DNA of 44,256 bases, taken from Verrucomicrobiaceae bacterium (GTDB lineage Bacteria > Verrucomicrobiota > Verrucomicrobiia > Verrucomicrobiales > Verrucomicrobiaceae). How positions within the stretch are numbered: position 1 is the stretch's first letter; each line of letters opens with the position of its first letter. The notes under the pieces are model-generated. The model was not told the origin of the DNA and searched no databases. It worked only from the letters and a program-made list of their open reading frames with translations. The position numbers and the translations under genes are program-made. Below are positions 31,401 through 39,484 of the stretch, in pieces. The stretch is taken from positions 1 through 44,256 of the forward strand of contig JAEUHK010000122.1 of the NCBI GenBank assembly GCA_016795465.1, written 5' to 3'.

Positions 31401-31709
31401 CATCGGTTCGACACCGGCGGCATGCGTGACGGCCTTGATGAGCTTGCTGGCGCTCGGATTGCCCGGTTCGACGACCTTGCCGTAGTCGCTGCCGCGCACG
31501 ACGGCATCACGCGAATCGAGGCGCAGGCCGTTTTGGTGCTTGTGAGCGCCGTGGCAGTCGTAGCAGTGCTCGGCGAGCACCGGGCGCACGCTTTTCTCGA
31601 AAAACTCGATCTGGTCCGGCGGAAACGCCGTGTCCGCCGCCGCAGCGAGCGACGTGGCGACAGCAAAGCTGCCCCAAACAAGCGAGGGAAACTGGAGACG
31701 TGGGGTCAT
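28455..31709 (-). CDS. PSD1 / DUF1549-DUF1553 family c-type cytochrome protein
   Basis: This is a large secreted or periplasmic protein, 1084 residues, starting at the ATG at 31709 with a signal peptide (VWGSFAVATSLAAAA). Near the N-terminus is a cytochrome-c-like (PSCyt1) region with the haem motif C49-Y-D-C52-H53. DUF1549 follows (WARVWLDIVRYADTNGYQ, DYYAIYSIISSSEEPEETQMP) and then DUF1553 (NPLTARVIANRVWMQHFGKPLV, LDYETMRDCILAATGELD). A C-terminal roughly 200-residue extension completes it. The family is expanded in Planctomycetes and Verrucomicrobia and often neighbours a DUF1501 gene, which is absent here. Polysaccharide-degradation roles are proposed in the field, but none is visible from this sequence. 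Confidence 0.93.
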   Translation of the reverse strand: MTPRLQFPSLVWGSFAVATSLAAAADTAFPPDQIEFFEKSVRPVLAEHCYDCHGAHKHQNGLRLDSRDAVVRGSDYGKVVEPGNPSASKLIKAVTHAAGVEPMPKKGDKLTATEVAALEKWITLGLPWPKEAAVAATHSEKADPKQHWAFQPVKADRSKSIDDLVGAKLKAAGLDFAPKADSRTLTRRLFLTLTGLPPTKDQSDQSNTTDLISELLSKPAYGERWARVWLDIVRYADTNGYQVAGRSNFYPYAYTYRDWVVKAFNDDMPYDQFVSFQLAADRLTAATPNSPHLAALGLYNVGERFINDRLLINDDRIDVIGRGLLGLTVACARCHDHKFDPIPSRDYYAIYSIISSSEEPEETQMPIIGKAANEADAKDYDAKIAVINAKELDYKKQVYDEFRKPERLAEYLVFAQQVMDITDRTVFNGKAGQAKLRDKVADKWRDFLKRYALTAKPHAALVAWSRFAKLPAGEFAAKAAAITQDLAKPESGCTPEIAAEFAKAAPKSMKDVATTYAKIILDGKLEPVRQLMQDKLSPMAVPVEGADAFFTRKDLETVVRIKNERNKLDATHPGAPPRAMVMLDKPKPNDVRIYMRGNPARQGDPAPRAWLTMFGGEKFTNGSGRLELAQKITSKDNPLTARVIANRVWMQHFGKPLVSQPSDFGVQTPKPVQADLLDFLADYLMQNGWSLKKLHTLILSSRTWQQSSHASPEKLLKDADNELLSRFNRQRLDYETMRDCILAATGELDASKQGGRAIELNAKDADTRRTLYLKVDRYDQATVPAMFDFANPDGHSPQRFNTTVPQQALFLMNSPFMRTRADAIAKATKLQGTTLDSEALRSMYQRILARDPRPDEVELAQRFMADATVLDAEKPFRWSYGTVTLTRAADGKPAFNGFEPFKHLTERANGGQRLWSPSEKIPSADAKWGHAFWANYGGHAAPKDLAVTARWHVPTDLKVTIDATLSRKTDRGDGVRAWIHNSRTGVLSEYFCTPQNKQLPTHLTTDVKKGDVLSFIVHNEASTDSDSFEWQPRITRADTDELLTDAKADFCDATRWPFGRAKPQSPLSQLTQVLLISNEFMFLD

Positions 31710-31780
31710 GTGGGGGTTCGGAGGCCCGGCGGGGATCACCGGGCCTCTTGAAGGAGCAAACGCCACGCCAGCGGGTGATT

Positions 31781-33070
31781 TTACACCAGCATCAGGGCCG
31801 GGTTTTCGAGCAGCTTGCGCATTTCTGCGAGGAAGGTGGCGGCGACGGCGCCATCGACGACGCGGTGGTCGCCGCTGAGGCCGACCCACATGCGCTGACC
31901 GGCCACGATCTGACCTTTGTCGTTCACGACGGGCACGTTGCGGATGCTGCCGATGGCGACGATGGCGGCCTGCGGCGGATTGATGATGGCGGCGAACTGG
32001 TCGATGCCATACGCGCCGAGGTTCGACACGGTGATGGTGCCGCCGGCGAAGTCATCGGGGCTGAGCTTCTTGTTCTTGGCCTTGCCGGCGAGGTCTTTGA
32101 CGCTCTGGCTGATTTCGAGCAGCGTTTTCTTTTCCGCCTGCTTGATGACCGGCGTGACGAGGCCGTCATCGATGGCGATGGCGACGCTGAGGCCGACGGA
32201 TTTGAATTTCACGATCGCATCACCATCCCAAGCGGCGTTGATGGCGGGCTGGGCCTGCGCGGCGCGGATGACGGACTTCAGGATGAAGTCGTTGACGGTG
32301 TATTTGTTGCCGCCGGTCTTTTCGCTGGTGGCGTTGAGGTGCGCGCGGAATTCCATGAGCGGTCCGGCATCGACTTCCATCTGGAGGTAGAAGTGCGGGA
32401 TCTGCGTCTTCGAGGCCAGGAGGCGCTCGGCGATGATGTTGCGCATCGTGGAGGTGGCGACGCGTTCGTCTTCGGGGCCAAAGGTGGGGCGGATGGCCGG
32501 TGTGGCGGCCACACGGGCTCCAGCGCCGCCTGCGGGAGCGTTTTCGACATCGGCACGCACCACGCGTCCGCCAGGGCCGGTGCCCACGAGCGAGTTCAAA
32601 TCGACGCCACGCTCAGCGGCGATCTTTTTGGCCAAGGGAGAGGCTTTCACGCGAAGCGCGGCGCCACCGGCGGCGGCGCGGGATTTGTGCTGCGGCGCCT
32701 GCGGGAGGCGAGGACCAGCGGCGGCGGCCTTGGTGGCGCTGGCGGCCGGTTTTTTCTCGGCGGCCGGTGCTGGAGCGGCGGCGGCCTGGGCCTTGGCGAT
32801 GAGTTCGTCGAGGTTCGCCGGGGCGGCTTCGTCGTCTTCGAGCAAAACGGCGAGCGGGGCGTTCAGCGGCACTTTCTGGCCTGCCTGGACGATGACCTTG
32901 TGCAGCACGCCTTCAAACGGGCTGGCGTATTCCATGGTGGCCTTGTCGGTCTCGATGTCTGCGATGGCTTTGCCGACGGCGATCTTGTCCCCCTCTTTGA
33001 CCGTCCATTTGGCGAGGGTTCCCTCGGTCATGGTGTCGCTGAGTTTGGGCATTTCGATGAATTTGGGCAT
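31781..33070 (-). CDS. 2-oxo acid dehydrogenase E2 (dihydrolipoamide acyltransferase), probably PDH
   Basis: This is the core enzyme of a 2-oxo acid dehydrogenase complex that transfers an acyl group from lipoamide to CoA. It has 429 residues: a lipoyl domain with K43 in ETDKATME, an Ala/Pro-rich linker (about 85-125), a peripheral-subunit-binding domain (SPLAKKIAAERGVDLNSLVGTGPGGRVVRADVE in pieces) and the catalytic domain with H402-x3-D406-G. The lipoyl-site wording and the MPKFIEMPKLSDTMTEGTL start are typical of pyruvate dehydrogenase E2. E1 and E3 genes are not beside it. The ATG at 33070 was chosen because upstream codons lie in a repeat. Confidence 0.93.
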   Translation of the reverse strand: MPKFIEMPKLSDTMTEGTLAKWTVKEGDKIAVGKAIADIETDKATMEYASPFEGVLHKVIVQAGQKVPLNAPLAVLLEDDEAAPANLDELIAKAQAAAAPAPAAEKKPAASATKAAAAGPRLPQAPQHKSRAAAGGAALRVKASPLAKKIAAERGVDLNSLVGTGPGGRVVRADVENAPAGGAGARVAATPAIRPTFGPEDERVATSTMRNIIAERLLASKTQIPHFYLQMEVDAGPLMEFRAHLNATSEKTGGNKYTVNDFILKSVIRAAQAQPAINAAWDGDAIVKFKSVGLSVAIAIDDGLVTPVIKQAEKKTLLEISQSVKDLAGKAKNKKLSPDDFAGGTITVSNLGAYGIDQFAAIINPPQAAIVAIGSIRNVPVVNDKGQIVAGQRMWVGLSGDHRVVDGAVAATFLAEMRKLLENPALMLV

Positions 33071-33121
33071 GGGAAAGGGGGATTTGGAGCCGCCATCTAT
33101 GGGCGCAGGAGGGCTGGAATC

Positions 33122-33165
33122 AATGACGAATGCCGAATGAGGAATGCCGGGTGGAAAATTCCCGG
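33122..33165. repeat. Heptad repeat and short hairpin between EVE and E2 genes
   Basis: Four units (aatgacg, aatgccg, aatgagg, aatgccg; 33122-33149) run in 7-base phase and belong to the GAATGAC-type family. They are followed by a hairpin ccggg (33147-33151) / cccgg (33161-33165). The rest of the 115-base gap shows no clear promoter. Confidence 0.7.
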
Positions 33166-33185
33166 TGAGCGGCTTCACCGGCACT

Positions 33186-33659
33186 TCAGGCCTGCTTTAG
33201 CCCACCGAGCTGGCAGATGCGGTCGAAGTGCTTTTTGGCGACTTCAGTGATGGAGAGCCGGTTGCCGCGGCGGAGGATGAGCAGATCGGCGAGAGCGGGA
33301 TCGTTCCGCAGCATGTCGAGGCTCACGAATGTGGGGAAATCAGCCTCCCATTTCACGTCGATGAGCAGCCAGCGCGGCTCCTCACGCTTGCTGCCGGCAT
33401 CGAAATACTCGGACGCGGGGTCAAACTGCGTGGGATCGGCTTTTGCCTCGCTGGCGATGCGCACGACACCGGCGATGCCGGGCTGCGGGCAGCTCGAATG
33501 GTAGAAGAAACCGAGATCGCCGATCTGCATCTCATCGCGCATCATGTTGCGCACCTGGTAGTTGCGCACGCCGTTCCAAGGCTCGGTCTTCTTGGGACGC
33601 TTTTTGAGGTCGTCGAAGGAGAAGACGTCGGGTTCGGATTTGAGGAGCCAGTGCTTCAT
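33186..33659 (-). CDS. EVE domain protein
   Basis: The 157-residue cytoplasmic protein is essentially one EVE domain (PUA-like fold). It starts MKHWLLKSEPDVFSFDDLKK and contains WNGVRNYQVRNMMRDEMQIGDLGFFYHSSCPQPGIAGVVRIASEA in successive strands. Such domains bind modified bases in nucleic acids, and stand-alone EVE proteins are linked to RNA or DNA modification recognition. The ATG at 33659 is used. A TTG two codons earlier would overlap the stop of the upstream aldolase-like gene (33662-33664). With the ATG the genes sit 2 bases apart, so they are probably co-transcribed. Confidence 0.92.
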   Translation of the reverse strand: MKHWLLKSEPDVFSFDDLKKRPKKTEPWNGVRNYQVRNMMRDEMQIGDLGFFYHSSCPQPGIAGVVRIASEAKADPTQFDPASEYFDAGSKREEPRWLLIDVKWEADFPTFVSLDMLRNDPALADLLILRRGNRLSITEVAKKHFDRICQLGGLKQA

Positions 33660-33661
33660 GC

Positions 33662-34774
33662 TCAAACGGTGATACGCCGGTTGCGGGAGGTGATGGGCCA
33701 GCGGGTGGTGAAGCGCCCGTTTTCGATGAGATGGGCCTCACCGTGCATGGAGACGGTGGGGCAGACATGGCGTGGGATGCCGTGGAGGGCCTGGCCGATG
33801 AGGAATTCGTGCGCACGCTCGGTTTCGAGCACGAGATGCTCCTCGCTTTGCATCAGCGGCGTGGCGTCGGGCAGTTCCTCGAAGCGCACGCGGGGATGCG
33901 GATTCTCCGGGGCGACGGATTTGTGACCGAGATCGAGGGTGAGGCGGTTCTTGCCAGGTTTGCTGATCACGCGGGCGAGCAATGCGGCAGCGGGCAGGAA
34001 GGGCAGGTCGGGATGCTTGTCACCATAACCAAAGTCCCACAGCACGGTGGTGCCGGGACTGAGCGTGCGATCGGCATGCTTCGCGTGGACAGCGAAGGTG
34101 GGCGAACCGCCGGCGATGAGCTCTTTGACGATGATGCCCTCGCCTTGCAGGCGGCAGCGGAACTGGTGCACGGACTCAAAAGCGGCATCGCAACGCTCGC
34201 GACGCAGATCGAGGCTCTCATCGTGAATGTGGCCGTCGTAGGCGTGGAGGCCGCGAAACTGCAGCTTCGGCGTGTCCTTCATCACATGGGCCAGAAAAGC
34301 GGCCTCATCGCCGGGCACGATGCCGGTGCGGGCCATGCCGCAGTCGATTTCGAGATACACACCGAGCGTCACGCGATGCTGCTGGGCCGCGGAGGCGAGG
34401 AAGCGGATGCTGTCCTCGGCATCGGCGATGCTGGAGAAGGCGGTCTGCGGGAATTTGAGGGCGAGTTCCGCGAGGCGATGCGCATTCGGGCCGACGCAGG
34501 GCATGGCGAGCAGGACGTCCTTGGCTCCAGACGCGGCGCACATCTCGGCCTCGGCGATGGTGGAGGCCTTGAAGCTCGTGATGCCGAGCTGCACCTGCCA
34601 CGCGATGATCTCGGCGCACTTGTGCGTCTTCACATGCGGGCGGAGGCGTTTGGGATCACCGCCGGCGATCTCGATCATGAGCTTTAAATTGTGCTCAATG
34701 CGGCTGCGGTAGAAGAGGAGGGCCGGAGAGGGGATTTCGGCTTCGTTGTCGATGTGGAACCAGGCGGGATGCAT
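33662..34774 (-). CDS. D-threonine aldolase-like / alanine racemase-fold PLP enzyme
   Basis: This is a cytoplasmic PLP enzyme of 370 residues. The N-terminal barrel carries the PLP lysine in RPHVKTHKCAEI. YLEIDCGMARTGI and HAYDGHIHD follow. The C-terminal DSD1-type domain contains IPRHVCPTVSMHGEAHLI, whose His-x-Cys region belongs to the metal site in D-threonine aldolase and D-serine dehydratase relatives. The reaction is probably cleavage of a D-3-hydroxy amino acid to glycine plus aldehyde. D-serine dehydratase is the alternative. It is followed closely by the EVE gene and preceded by the metallophosphoesterase in the same direction. Confidence 0.88.
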   Translation of the reverse strand: MHPAWFHIDNEAEIPSPALLFYRSRIEHNLKLMIEIAGGDPKRLRPHVKTHKCAEIIAWQVQLGITSFKASTIAEAEMCAASGAKDVLLAMPCVGPNAHRLAELALKFPQTAFSSIADAEDSIRFLASAAQQHRVTLGVYLEIDCGMARTGIVPGDEAAFLAHVMKDTPKLQFRGLHAYDGHIHDESLDLRRERCDAAFESVHQFRCRLQGEGIIVKELIAGGSPTFAVHAKHADRTLSPGTTVLWDFGYGDKHPDLPFLPAAALLARVISKPGKNRLTLDLGHKSVAPENPHPRVRFEELPDATPLMQSEEHLVLETERAHEFLIGQALHGIPRHVCPTVSMHGEAHLIENGRFTTRWPITSRNRRITV

Positions 34775-34807
34775 GAGGCTGTGGGAGTCAAAAAAGGCTC
34801 AAAAGGA

Positions 34808-35734
34808 TCAGGCGAACTCGATGACGTGCTTTTTGCCGTGCTCGTCGTGGGCGGGATTCAGGCTGCGGAGCTCAAACTCAGCCTTTTCAGCGGTGGCGCG
34901 AACGAGCACCCAGCCGTTCGGGCGGTCTTTGCTGAAGGTGTAGGCCACAGGCGGCAGGCTGAGCACGGGCAGGCCGGTCTCGGGATGCTTGGAGAGGTTC
35001 CAGTTGTGGATGTGACCGTGGATGAAGCCTTTCACTTTCTCATGCGAGGCGAGGATTTTGAAAAGGGCATCGCTGTCCTGCAGGCAGCCGTTTTTCTTTT
35101 TGTCGTCCATGCTGGCGAGCATGGGGTTGTGATGGGCGCAGACGAGCGTGGGCTTGTTTGGCAGGCCGCGGAGCGTGCGGTCGATCCAGCCGAGCTGGAC
35201 GTCACCGAGCAGGCCGGGAGTTTGATTCACGCTGTGGAGGGAATCTAGCAGCAGCCAGTTCATCGTGGCGCTGGAGACGACGGAGACGTGTTTATCTGCC
35301 ACGGGCACCTGTCGCTCAGCGTTCGGCGGGCCGGGCGGGAGGATGGCGTTGATGAAATTCTGGCGGCTGTCGTGGTTGCCGAGCGTGCAGTGGACCTGGA
35401 CGGAGTTGCCCGTGAGCGGCTCCATGAGCTTCGCAAAGGTGGCGTAGTCCTCGGTCTTGCCATCCATCAAGGCGCAGTCGCCATTCACGATCACGCCGAA
35501 GGGCTTCTGGCCGATTTTGAGCGCCTGATTCACGCAACGCGTGAGATTTTCCGCCATGCAGACTTCGCGGGCGATGGCTTTCTCATCTTGAGCGATGTGC
35601 GGATCGGAAAAGAGCACCCAAAGCTGCTCCGGGAGATCCGCGGCCGGCAGTTTTGCGGCGAGCGTGGCGAATCCGGCGGCAGTGGCCTGCTGTAGCCAGC
35701 GGCGTCGTGAGGTAATGGGGAGGGTGATGGGCAT
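34808..35734 (-). CDS. Exported calcineurin-like metallophosphoesterase
   Basis: The protein has 308 residues. It is likely a Tat substrate, because the N-terminus has a twin-arginine-like SRRRWLQQATAAGFATLAAKL. The metallophosphoesterase blocks are in order: FSDPHI, VNGDCAL, LGNHDS, CAHHNP and HGHIHNW, giving the two-metal phosphoesterase site. The start at 35734 (ATG) gives this signal. Upstream codons belong to a longer open frame without support. Substrate is unknown; periplasmic phosphodiesters or nucleotides are possible. Confidence 0.9.
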   Translation of the reverse strand: MPITLPITSRRRWLQQATAAGFATLAAKLPAADLPEQLWVLFSDPHIAQDEKAIAREVCMAENLTRCVNQALKIGQKPFGVIVNGDCALMDGKTEDYATFAKLMEPLTGNSVQVHCTLGNHDSRQNFINAILPPGPPNAERQVPVADKHVSVVSSATMNWLLLDSLHSVNQTPGLLGDVQLGWIDRTLRGLPNKPTLVCAHHNPMLASMDDKKKNGCLQDSDALFKILASHEKVKGFIHGHIHNWNLSKHPETGLPVLSLPPVAYTFSKDRPNGWVLVRATAEKAEFELRSLNPAHDEHGKKHVIEFA

Positions 35735-35805
35735 GACGGCGGAAAAAACGCGATGAATGAGGTAGATTGTGCGCTGGAATGACGGCCCGCGACGCGATGC
35801 TGGCG

Positions 35806-36924
35806 TTATTTGCGGCTCAGTTTGCGGAACATCCAGCCGCCCAGGCCGAGGAAGAGCACGTTCGGCAACCACATGATGAGATGCGGCATGGCGCCGGGCT
35901 TTTCGCCGAGCGCCTCGGCCAGGATGATGAAGCTCATGTACACGAGCGCGGTGGCAATGCCGATGACGAAGCCCATCGACGTCTCGCGCCGCTGCGCGGT
36001 GACGCCGAGCGGGATGCCAACAAGGGCAAACGTGATCGACGCGAGAGAGAAGCTGTAGCGTTTGTTCAGCTCGGTGTTCGAGAGCGATTTCTCAACAGGC
36101 GTGAGCTCGACGCCGGTGAAGCAGTTTTTGCCCGTGCGCACCTCGTCCGTCAGCGAGGCGGTGGTCTTCATGCTGGCATTGATGCGCACGGTGTCCTCCT
36201 GCAGCTTCGCCAGCGAGAATGAGAGCGATTTGGTGCCGAAATGCATTGCCTGGATGCCACCGCCCGGCTCGCCGGGAAAGTGCTCGAGATGCTCCTCACG
36301 CAGATTCAGCAGGAAATCGAGCGAGCCGGGCTTGGAGAAGAGCGTGGCCTCTTTGGCGCGGATGTAGGACGTGGCGTTTCCATTGATCTGCATGATGTGC
36401 AGGTCCTTCAGCTCGGTGCCGCTGCGCCGGCCCGTGTAGATGCGGTAGCCGGGCATCTTGTCGAGCACCTGTCCTTCCTGGAAAAGCGTCTCCGGATTGT
36501 CCGCCACGACGCGGTAAAAGAGGCGCTTCATGCGGTCCTTGGCCGCCGGGGCCAGATCGACATTCACATAAAAGCACAGGCCGCTGAGCAGCACGGCCAT
36601 CACAAACACCGGCAGGCAGATGCGTGGCATGGACATGCCTGTCATGCGCAGGGAGACGAGCTCGTTGTCAGCGGAGAGACGGCCAAAAACGAGCAGGATG
36701 CCGGTGAGAAAGGCCCACGGGATCGTGTAGATGAGCGAGAATGGGATCACCAGCGCCACGAACTCCAGCACGACGGAGGTGGGCAGCTCGGCATTGCCGA
36801 GGAGCTCGTCGAGCTTCTTGTACACATTGCCCAGCACCATCACGCCGCTGAGCAGGCCCACGCCGATGAGCGTCGCCATGCCGATCTGGCGGGCGAGGTA
36901 GCGGTCAAAGATGCGGAAGGGCAT
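35806..36924 (-). CDS. LptF/LptG family lipopolysaccharide export permease
   Basis: This is an inner-membrane permease of the YjgP/YjgQ family, 372 residues. It has three N-terminal hydrophobic segments (MATLIGVGLLSGVMVLGNVYKK; PFSLIYTIPWAFLTGILLVFGRLSADNELVSLRMTGMS), a periplasmic beta-jellyroll region (about 125-280) and C-terminal membrane segments (ITFALVGIPLGV, FIILAEALGEKPG, WLPNVLFLGLGGW). With LptB it moves LPS from the inner membrane. Whether it is LptF or LptG cannot be settled. A second copy would be elsewhere. It is divergent from xerC across 95 bases. Confidence 0.9.
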   Translation of the reverse strand: MPFRIFDRYLARQIGMATLIGVGLLSGVMVLGNVYKKLDELLGNAELPTSVVLEFVALVIPFSLIYTIPWAFLTGILLVFGRLSADNELVSLRMTGMSMPRICLPVFVMAVLLSGLCFYVNVDLAPAAKDRMKRLFYRVVADNPETLFQEGQVLDKMPGYRIYTGRRSGTELKDLHIMQINGNATSYIRAKEATLFSKPGSLDFLLNLREEHLEHFPGEPGGGIQAMHFGTKSLSFSLAKLQEDTVRINASMKTTASLTDEVRTGKNCFTGVELTPVEKSLSNTELNKRYSFSLASITFALVGIPLGVTAQRRETSMGFVIGIATALVYMSFIILAEALGEKPGAMPHLIMWLPNVLFLGLGGWMFRKLSRK

Positions 36925-37019
36925 GCGGGCGGTTTGTTTCGCGGTTCTGTGTTCCCGGTTCGAGCTTTTCGCAACGGAGAACCTTGAACCATGCCGTTTG
37001 AGTCTCATAACTCATCGCC

Positions 37020-37943
37020 ATGCCAAAAGCCTCCGAAGCTCCCCCAACCCCCGAGCCGCCCGATGAGCTCGCGGAGGCGTTTTTGGAGTTCCTCGATGGC
37101 GAGCGGCGCAGCTCGCCGCGCACGCTGATCCTTTATGAGACGGCTTTGCGGCAGTTCCGGCAGTGGCGGCTGCCTTTCAAAGGCTGGGACAAGGTGGAGG
37201 CGGATGACTTTCGTGCCTTCCTCTTCGATTTGATGAAGCAGGAACGCGCCCGCTCGAGCATCCGGCTGCAATTCGCGGCCTTGCGCAGCTTTTTCAAATG
37301 GCTCACCCGGCGCCGCGGCTGGAAGCACAACCCGCTAATGGATGTGCAACTGCCGAAGCTGGAGAAAAAACTGCCCGTCGTCTTCACCGTCGATCAAATC
37401 GACCACCTGCTCTCGCTGCCGATGACCACGCCGAAGACGCCGCAGGCCCTCGCCTGGGCCGCGGAGCGTGACGCGGCCATTTTGGAGCTCTTTTACAGCA
37501 CCGGCATGCGCCTCAGCGAGCTCGCGGCGCTGAATGTCGAGGACATCGATGCGATCAGCGAGGTCGTGCGGGTCTTTGGCAAAGGCCGCAAAGAGCGTCT
37601 CTGCCCGCTCGGCACCCCTGCCCTCTCCGCCGTGCAGCGTTACCGGCAGAAGGCCGGCGTGCACAGCGGTCCGCTGTTCCTCAGCCGCGTGCGCCGACGC
37701 ATGACGATCGATGCCATCAACGACGTGGTGCAGAAATACTGGCGGCTCTCCGGCCTCGCCGTGCACATGACGCCGCACAAATTCCGCCACAGCTTTGCCA
37801 CCCACCTCCTGAACAACGGCGCCGACCTCCGCAGCGTGCAAAGCCTGCTCGGCCATGCCAGCCTCTCGACCACGCAGATCTACACGCACGTCTCGACGCA
37901 GCGTATGAAGGAAGTGTATGAATCCGCCCACCCCCGGGCCTGA
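37020..37943 (+). CDS. xerC: Tyrosine recombinase XerC
   Basis: This is a cytoplasmic site-specific recombinase that resolves chromosome dimers at dif together with XerD. It has 307 residues: an N-terminal SAM-like core-binding domain (about 15-105), then the catalytic domain. The catalytic residues are R164, K188, H253, R256, H279 and Y288 (HKFRHSFATHLL, LLGHASLSTTQIYTH). The ending MKEVYESAHPRA is closer to XerC than to XerD. The ATG at 37020 is used. It is followed 12 bases later by the rhomboid-like gene. Confidence 0.92.
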   Translation: MPKASEAPPTPEPPDELAEAFLEFLDGERRSSPRTLILYETALRQFRQWRLPFKGWDKVEADDFRAFLFDLMKQERARSSIRLQFAALRSFFKWLTRRRGWKHNPLMDVQLPKLEKKLPVVFTVDQIDHLLSLPMTTPKTPQALAWAAERDAAILELFYSTGMRLSELAALNVEDIDAISEVVRVFGKGRKERLCPLGTPALSAVQRYRQKAGVHSGPLFLSRVRRRMTIDAINDVVQKYWRLSGLAVHMTPHKFRHSFATHLLNNGADLRSVQSLLGHASLSTTQIYTHVSTQRMKEVYESAHPRA

Positions 37944-37955
37944 CGTTTAATCATC

Positions 37956-38774
37956 ATGCTGGACCGCCTTTTCCCTGCCTCTCAAGATCATCTGCCGCTC
38001 ACGTGGTGGAAGCAGCGTCCGATCTATCTTGCCGCCCTCGTGGCACTGGCCGCTCTCGCCAGCATGATCCTCACCGCCATCGTCGGGCCGAAAGTCGCGG
38101 GCCAGATGGTGTTCACCTACGACAGCTTTTTCCGCGAGTGGCACCTGTGGACGCCCTTCACCTGCCTGTGGATGAATCCGCCGAGCCTTTGGACGGTGAT
38201 CGGCTGCCTGCTGCTGTGGAATTTTGGCGAGGCGGTAGAGCGTCACATCGGCCGCCGGGCCTTCGTGCGCCTGCTCGTGCTGCTTTGGCTGGCTCCGCTG
38301 ATGGTCATCTCGCTGTTTGGCATCCTCGGCATGCCCGGTTTTGCCTGCGCGGGCGTGATGGCGATGGAGTTCGCGATCTTCGTGGCCTTTGCCACGCTGT
38401 ATCCCACGGCCAAAGTGGGCATCATCATTCTCACGCTCGATGCCTGGGTGCTCGCCGCGATCTTCGTGAGCCTGAACGTGCTGGGATCGCTCTTCGCCCG
38501 CGATTGGGCCTCGCTGGTGCTGCTGGCCTCCACCGTGGGCACGGCCTACCTTTTCATCCGCTACGAGAAAGGTGAGCTGGAACTGCCCTCGATGCCCAAA
38601 CCAGCCTCGAAGCCTGTGAAACCCTCTCCAAAGCCATCACCAGCTCCCCAAGCCTCGTCGAGCGTGGATGACCTGCTCGACAAAATCAGCCGGGAAGGCC
38701 TTCATAGCCTCACCGCCGAGGAAAGACAGGCGCTTGAGAAAGCGAGCCAGAAGATGAGACGCCGCTCATCCTGA
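37956..38774 (+). CDS. Rhomboid-like membrane protein lacking the catalytic serine motif
   Basis: The 272-residue membrane protein has about six hydrophobic segments (to about residue 190). The fold is rhomboid-like: early RPIYLAALVALAAL, REWHLWTPFTCLWMNP, and VIGCLLLWNFGEAVERHIG. At the position of the GxSG active-site motif it has GFACAGVMAMEF (about 128-139), so the serine is missing and a protease is unlikely. After a Pro/Lys/Ser-rich linker the C-terminus ends with SVDDLLDKISREGLHSLTAEERQALEKAS, a helical tail seen on many such rhomboid relatives. The gene is 12 bases after xerC and converges with ssb (8-base gap). Confidence 0.85.
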   Translation: MLDRLFPASQDHLPLTWWKQRPIYLAALVALAALASMILTAIVGPKVAGQMVFTYDSFFREWHLWTPFTCLWMNPPSLWTVIGCLLLWNFGEAVERHIGRRAFVRLLVLLWLAPLMVISLFGILGMPGFACAGVMAMEFAIFVAFATLYPTAKVGIIILTLDAWVLAAIFVSLNVLGSLFARDWASLVLLASTVGTAYLFIRYEKGELELPSMPKPASKPVKPSPKPSPAPQASSSVDDLLDKISREGLHSLTAEERQALEKASQKMRRRSS

Positions 38775-38782
38775 GTTTCCGA

Positions 38783-39379
38783 TCAAAACGGAATGTCGTC
38801 GTCTTCCATGCCCTCGGTGATCGGGCCTTCGCCGAAGTCATCATTCTGCTGCGCCGGGGCTGGACGCTGCTGCGGGCGCTGCGCCGGAGCCGGGCCGCCA
38901 CGCTGCTGCATCGGGCGCTGCTGCGGGCGATTGTAACCACCGCCACCTCCGCCGCCGCCGCCGTATCCACCACCACCGCCGCCACCGGAGTAGCCGCCGC
39001 CTTCGTCATCACCACCACCACCGCCGGAGCGATCACCGCCGCCTTGGGCACTGCCGAGGAATTGCATCTGCTCGCCGACGACGCGGAGGCGCGTGCGCTT
39101 CTGGCCGGTCTGCTTGTCCTCCCACGAATCCATCTGCAGGCGGCCCTCGATGAAGACCGGGCGGCCTTTGTGCAGGTACTTGCCGGCCAGCTCGGCCATC
39201 TTTGACCAGAGCACGACATCCACGAAGGTCACTTCCTCCACCTTTTCACCGCTGTCAGAGGTGTACACGCGGTTCACCGCGAGGCCGATGTCACACACGG
39301 CGCTGCCCTTCGGCGTGTAGCGCACTTCCGGGTCGCGGGTGAGATTGCCGATGAGCATGACTTTGTTGTAGGAGGCCAT
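38783..39379 (-). CDS. ssb: Single-stranded DNA-binding protein
   Basis: The 198-residue cytoplasmic protein has an N-terminal OB-fold (about 1-110: YNKVMLIGNLTRDPEVRYTPKGSAVCDIGLAVN ... GRPVFIEGRLQMDSW ... TRLRVVGEQMQFLG). A flexible Gly/Gln/Pro-rich linker (about 115-180) and the acidic tip DDDIPF, which recruits partner proteins, complete it. All features and the length are normal. It lies between the xerC/rhomboid pair and xerD, on the opposite strand to both. Confidence 0.96.
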   Translation of the reverse strand: MASYNKVMLIGNLTRDPEVRYTPKGSAVCDIGLAVNRVYTSDSGEKVEEVTFVDVVLWSKMAELAGKYLHKGRPVFIEGRLQMDSWEDKQTGQKRTRLRVVGEQMQFLGSAQGGGDRSGGGGGDDEGGGYSGGGGGGGYGGGGGGGGGYNRPQQRPMQQRGGPAPAQRPQQRPAPAQQNDDFGEGPITEGMEDDDIPF

Positions 39380-39484
39380 AAAACGAGATGGGGTGAGAGA
39401 TTAGGACGTTAAGTGTGACGGGCATCATTGCCGGGGGCGGTGCTTTCGGGCAATGTTTTTTTGTCAGCAATGCCGCCGGGGTGC

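Noticed and set aside
37956..38774. Active rhomboid protease
   Set aside because: The GxSG motif is replaced by GFACAG, so no catalytic serine is seen.
38880..39050. Gly-rich repeat region as a separate repeat element
   Set aside because: It is the normal flexible linker of SSB encoded by GGX codons.
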